Assembly: GCA_050485905.1 (NCBI GenBank) | Contig: JBJHCH010000027.1 | Span: 1 to 35,137 of the forward strand | Direction: 5' to 3' | Source of the DNA: JAWLCA01 sp050485905 | GTDB lineage: Bacteria; Pseudomonadota; Alphaproteobacteria; Rhodobacterales; Rhodobacteraceae | Length of the DNA stretch: 35,137 nt | Shown here: positions 32,206 to 35,137 of the stretch, one piece after another | Numbering within the stretch: the first letter of the stretch is position 1 | Layout: each line of letters starts with the position of its first letter | Notes under the pieces: model-generated | Seen by the model: the letters and a program-made list of their open reading frames with translations, nothing else | What the model was told of the DNA's origin: nothing | Database searches by the model: none | Translations under genes and position numbers: made by a program

Positions 32206-33447
32206 ATGAGGGCCGAAGATGCTGCCGGACGCTGGTCCCGGATGATCGCCGCGACCGATCTCGCCTTCGCTCAGGTCGGTCTGGTCGATGGGCCAGAGCA
32301 TGACGGGCTCTCGCGCCTGGTGCGATTGGCCGCAGACCTGATCGGTGCACCGGTGGCCCTGGTCACGGTCGTTCAACCGGCGCTGAACCGGCAATTCCTG
32401 GCCGCCGCGCATGGTGTCGACGGTCCGCTGGCCGAGGTGCGGCAGACGCCGATGAGCTATTCCTTTTGCCAGCACGTCTGCAAACGGCGACGCCCGCTTA
32501 TCATCAGCGACGCTCGACGGAATGTGCTGGTCAGTGACAACCCCGCGGTAGAGGAGTTGGGCGTTCTGGCCTATCTGGGTGTGCCGATCCGTTGGCCGGA
32601 TGGCACGGTGATCGGCGCGCTTTGCGTCATCGACCGGGTTCCGCGCGGATGGACCGCTGCCGAACTGGAACGGCTGACCATGTTGGCACACTGCGTCGAT
32701 GACCAGATCAGGCTGCTCCTGTCGCTGCACGATGAACGGGCTGCGCGGACGCGCGCGGAACTCGCATCCACCGCGCGTGACCTGATGCTACGCGAGGCCA
32801 ACCATGAGTTCCGAACCCCGCTGAACGGTATTGTGGGGGCCGCCGACGTACTGGTCGAAACAGAACTCGACAGCGAACAACGGCAGTTTGTCGACCTGTT
32901 GCGAGAGTCCGCAGACCAGTTGACCCGTATCGTAGGGGAGATCGCGTCGCTGACGTCTGACCTGACGCTGCCACAGGGCCGGCGGTCGGAAGAGTTCGAT
33001 CCCTCTCAGGTGCTGGGCGAGGTAATCGGCCTACTCTCGCATCGCGGCTGTGACTGTACGTTGAAGCGCCCGCCTGATGGCGCGGAATTGCGGACCCGGA
33101 TCGGCGATACGCTGCTGCTTCGTCACGTGCTTTACGATGCCTTGCGCACTGCATCCACAGCCTGGCCATCGGCGATGCTCGAGATAGGTGTGGACGATTC
33201 TTCCGCTGACGTGCTCGGCATATCGCTTTGCAGTCGGCCCCAACCTGGGCGCGCGGGCCTGCCCCCCGTGCGCGGCGGCCGGGCGCTTGCAGCAGAGCTT
33301 CGCGTCGCGCGCAGGGTCGCGCGCGCAATGGGCGGATCGCTCAGGCTGGAACTGTCGTGCAATGCAACGACGACTGCGGTGATGGTTCTGCGCATGCCAT
33401 TCCCTGCGGTCGATGCACGGCTAGTGCAGACTGCTGGCGCGGCTTGA
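32206..33447 (+). CDS. GAF and HisKA domain protein with degenerate ATPase half (sensor kinase-like)
   Basis: A 413-residue cytoplasmic protein without membrane segments. A GAF sensor domain occupies about residues 33-172, with SYSFCQHVCKRRRPLIISDA and YLGVPIRWPDGTVIGALCVID, typical of GAF modules in light/redox or small-ligand kinases. A dimerisation/phosphoacceptor helix follows, with the H-box ANHEFRTPLNGIVGA (His200). The expected C-terminal ATPase lacks a recognisable N-box (LRHVLYDALRTASTAWP in place of NLLxNAxKF) and a DxGxG G1 box, ending with ARRVARAMGGSLRLELS. It may therefore bind ATP poorly or serve as a phosphotransfer protein, as ChpT does with its pseudo-ATPase domain. The gene is three bases ahead of the PilZ gene. 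The start at 32206 is chosen because the domain begins soon after; an in-frame alternative lies upstream. Confidence 0.82.
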   Translation: MRAEDAAGRWSRMIAATDLAFAQVGLVDGPEHDGLSRLVRLAADLIGAPVALVTVVQPALNRQFLAAAHGVDGPLAEVRQTPMSYSFCQHVCKRRRPLIISDARRNVLVSDNPAVEELGVLAYLGVPIRWPDGTVIGALCVIDRVPRGWTAAELERLTMLAHCVDDQIRLLLSLHDERAARTRAELASTARDLMLREANHEFRTPLNGIVGAADVLVETELDSEQRQFVDLLRESADQLTRIVGEIASLTSDLTLPQGRRSEEFDPSQVLGEVIGLLSHRGCDCTLKRPPDGAELRTRIGDTLLLRHVLYDALRTASTAWPSAMLEIGVDDSSADVLGISLCSRPQPGRAGLPPVRGGRALAAELRVARRVARAMGGSLRLELSCNATTTAVMVLRMPFPAVDARLVQTAGAA

Positions 33448-33450
33448 TCC

Positions 33451-34350
33451 ATGACCCCGTCGCGCATCATCTCATCCGTGCTGCTTTGCTGGCTGATCGC
33501 CGCGACGCACGCTTCTGCCGCCGATCCGCAGAAGCCACCAGCGCATTGCGGGTTTCTGAACGAGCTTGCGCAATTCGACATCGGCGCACTTCACCTGAGT
33601 GTCACGGATGCCGCGCAGAAGAGTCAGGTGGTCGCACATGCCGGCCGCCTGCAGAATCAGCTAAGGGATGCCGACGTCGCTTCCGCTTTCTCGGAACTGA
33701 AGGCCATGCGGATCGAGGCCTATCTCGCTGCTCAGGCACGGGCGATCCGGTCGCCGGGTGACACTTCAGTCGCTAGGCGCAACGCCCGAACAGTGCACCC
33801 GCTACCATGGCGCGAGCAGGCGTTTGCGCAGGAGTTGGCGCTGTGCGGAACGGAAGGCGGCAACGTGCGTCCGATGGAGAGAGGTGTGGGGGTTGGCGAC
33901 CAGGGCGGCACAGGTGGGGATCAGGCATTGACAGGCCAACTGCGTATCCCGGTCGGTTCGTCAGTACTACAGGCTGATGCGTTCGCGCTGCTGATCCTCG
34001 CACTCTTTACGATATGTGTTGTCGTCATCCTCCGCGAACTCGTTGGGCGCACCCAGCGGCGGTCCAGAAGGGTCTATTGCTACGTGCCGGCTCTCTACAG
34101 CGTGGGCGGCCGGGTTCGGCAAGGCTGGCTGCTGGACCTGAGCTGCCACGGCTGCAAGCTTCAGACCAATGGCGAGAATTGGCCCGTCGGCACGACCATT
34201 CGGATCGGCGTCGACAGTCAGGAATTGACCGGTACCGTGGGTTGGACGAGCCGAGACTATGCCGGTGTCGACCTTCATCCCGTGCTGGATGTCGCTGACG
34301 TGGACCGGATCGCCTTCGGTCACGCGACCGCCGGGCTGCCAGCGCACTGA
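33451..34350 (+). CDS. Membrane-anchored PilZ domain protein (probable c-di-GMP receptor)
   Basis: A 299-residue protein with three parts. First comes a Sec signal peptide (residues 1-23, ending ASA). A periplasmic region of about 150 residues follows, rich in Ala and Gln with a Gly-rich linker near 145-160. A transmembrane helix at about 176-194 (DAFALLILALFTICVVVIL) then leads to a cytoplasmic PilZ domain. The PilZ motifs are RRSRR (203-207, the RxxxR-type arginines) and DLSCHG (229-234, the D/NxSxxG motif), so c-di-GMP binding is likely. The periplasmic part is not recognised. It is coupled to the GAF/HisKA gene (3-base gap), suggesting that kinase and second-messenger signals converge. 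Confidence 0.83.
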   Translation: MTPSRIISSVLLCWLIAATHASAADPQKPPAHCGFLNELAQFDIGALHLSVTDAAQKSQVVAHAGRLQNQLRDADVASAFSELKAMRIEAYLAAQARAIRSPGDTSVARRNARTVHPLPWREQAFAQELALCGTEGGNVRPMERGVGVGDQGGTGGDQALTGQLRIPVGSSVLQADAFALLILALFTICVVVILRELVGRTQRRSRRVYCYVPALYSVGGRVRQGWLLDLSCHGCKLQTNGENWPVGTTIRIGVDSQELTGTVGWTSRDYAGVDLHPVLDVADVDRIAFGHATAGLPAH

Positions 34351-34396
34351 TGCCCGGCTCCGCGCCGCTTTCATGAGCGTTTACTTACAAATCGCC

Positions 34397-34423
34397 GCAA
34401 AATCTTTGCATATCTTCTGCAAA
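34397..34423. promoter_or_regulatory. Overlapping GCAAA/TTTGC dyads upstream of the CtrA-like gene
   Basis: GCAAA-ATC-TTTGC at 34397-34409 is a 13-bp palindrome, and TTTGCA-TATCTTC-TGCAAA at 34405-34423 shares its right arm. The three half-sites lie about 100 bases before the CtrA-like start, in an AT-richer gap. They are a likely operator for its promoter. No TTAA-N7-TTAA CtrA box is seen here. Confidence 0.5.
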
Positions 34424-34518
34424 CCCCAATCGAATCTGTTGACCATACATGGAAGTGACCCGCGCACCGGGTTCCTGACACACCGTTGCACGACAACTTT
34501 CGAACCGGGAATGAAAAC

Positions 34519-35137
34519 ATGCGAATTCTTATTGTCGAAGACGAGATCAGCGTAGCCCGCGTGATCGAGATGCGTCTCGACCGGGCCGGACTTAAGACCT
34601 TTTCCACGACTCTTGGGGCAGAGGCGATCGAGCTTGCCGCCATATATGGCTACGACCTGATCGTTCTGGACCTTAACCTGCCGGACATGCACGGTAGCGA
34701 CGTTCTGCGTGCGCTGCGTGCAAAGCGTATCACGACACCAGTGCTTGTGCTTACGGGCGACGCAGGCACCGAGGACAAGCTGCGCTGCTTCGGCCTTGGC
34801 GCCGACGACTTTCTGCCCAAACCCTTCCACGGCGAGGAACTGATCGCGCGGATTCGCGCCATCGTACGACGGTCCCACGGCCATGCAGATTCGATGGTCC
34901 ACGTCGGTCGGCTGTCGGTGAACCTGGATGAAAAGAGTGCCGCCGTTGATGAGGTTCCCTTGAGCCTTTCACCGCGAGAATATCAGATCCTCGAGGTGCT
35001 CGCCTTGCGAAAGGGGGCCACAGTGACGAAGGAGGCCTTTCTCAACCATCTCTACGGCGGTCTGGACGAGCCCGAACCGAAGGTGATCGACGTCTACGTT
35101 TGCAAGATCCGCCGCAAACTGCAGGACGCGCTTGGCC
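34519..35137 (+). CDS. CtrA-like OmpR/PhoB-type response regulator (truncated by window end)
   Basis: The first 206 residues are present. A receiver domain (MRILIVEDE with the acidic pocket, phosphoacceptor Asp51 in LIVLDLNLPD, Thr79 in LVLTGD, Lys101 in LPKPFH) is followed by a winged-helix DNA-binding domain. The segments LDLNLPDMHG, ADDFLPKPFHGEELIARI, LALRKGATVTKEAFLNHLYGGLDEPEPKVIDVYVCKIRRKL match CtrA, the alphaproteobacterial cell-cycle and motility regulator, almost position for position. Other parts differ from standard Rhodobacteraceae CtrA: MRLDRAGLKTFSTTLGAEAIE, and SPREYQ where CtrA has TGKEYQ. It therefore looks like a paralogue rather than the essential copy. The neighbouring GAF/HisKA and PilZ genes suggest a dedicated pathway. 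The C-terminus lies outside the window. Confidence 0.85.
   Translation, partial: MRILIVEDEISVARVIEMRLDRAGLKTFSTTLGAEAIELAAIYGYDLIVLDLNLPDMHGSDVLRALRAKRITTPVLVLTGDAGTEDKLRCFGLGADDFLPKPFHGEELIARIRAIVRRSHGHADSMVHVGRLSVNLDEKSAAVDEVPLSLSPREYQILEVLALRKGATVTKEAFLNHLYGGLDEPEPKVIDVYVCKIRRKLQDALG

Noticed and set aside
34351..34518. CtrA box (TTAA-N7-TTAA) for autoregulation of the CtrA-like gene
   Set aside because: No such pair of TTAA half-sites is seen in the gap; only GCAAA/TTTGC dyads are.

Overview
The window is GC-rich, densely coded chromosomal DNA of an alphaproteobacterium, most probably a member of the Rhodobacteraceae. The clues are the PmbA / inositol-monophosphatase-like / DUF4170 / KDO-transferase-like / LpxK gene order, the adjacent accD and folC genes, TRAP and BMP-type transport operons, and a CtrA-like response regulator at the right edge. 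No rRNA, tRNA, CRISPR array or intact insertion sequence was seen.

Layout. Positions 1-6273 (minus strand) hold a tightly packed apparent catabolic operon: a thiolase, an acyl-CoA ligase, a tandem PPC/DUF296 protein, then a BMP-family binding protein with its ABC ATPase and the first codons of a permease. Positions 6337-7913 (minus) hold a ring-cleaving dioxygenase/esterase pair resembling MhqO/MhqD, preceded by a 469-base non-coding region with two different repeat arrays (11-bp and 16-bp period). Positions 8383-11549 (minus) hold folC, accD and a CPBP membrane protease. Positions 11615-12681 (minus) hold an LrgB/LrgA pair, divergent from ilvD (12841-14577, plus).

Positions 14578-15910 form a less GC-rich island carrying one AbiV-like HEPN gene, a possible phage-defence gene. 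Positions 15911-20592 (minus) are the envelope block with lpxK, a divergent waaA-like gene, a DUF4170 gene, an inositol-monophosphatase-family gene and pmbA. Positions 20674-25025 (minus) carry a BART-type transporter, a MarR-like regulator and a complete DctPQM TRAP transporter. They are divergent from a 1204-residue fused hydantoinase/5-oxoprolinase (25166-28780, plus), which suggests uptake and ring opening of a lactam or hydantoin-type acid. Paired hairpins separate this convergently from a large FMN/FAD oxidoreductase of the trimethylamine dehydrogenase / DgcA type (28904-30940, minus). That gene is divergent from a TetR regulator, with a clear palindromic operator between them.

Positions 31716-32205 have no convincing intact gene but contain a short translated stretch like an IstB transposition protein. 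The right end (32206-35137, plus) is a signalling cluster: a GAF/HisKA protein whose ATP-binding half looks degenerate, a membrane-anchored PilZ protein and a CtrA-like regulator cut by the window edge.

The strongest candidates for something undescribed are this GAF-DHp / PilZ / CtrA-like module, the two phased repeat arrays upstream of the quinone-detoxification-like genes, and the thiolase-ligase-PPC-BMP transporter operon. All functional assignments rest on reading translated motifs by eye; no database search was run.
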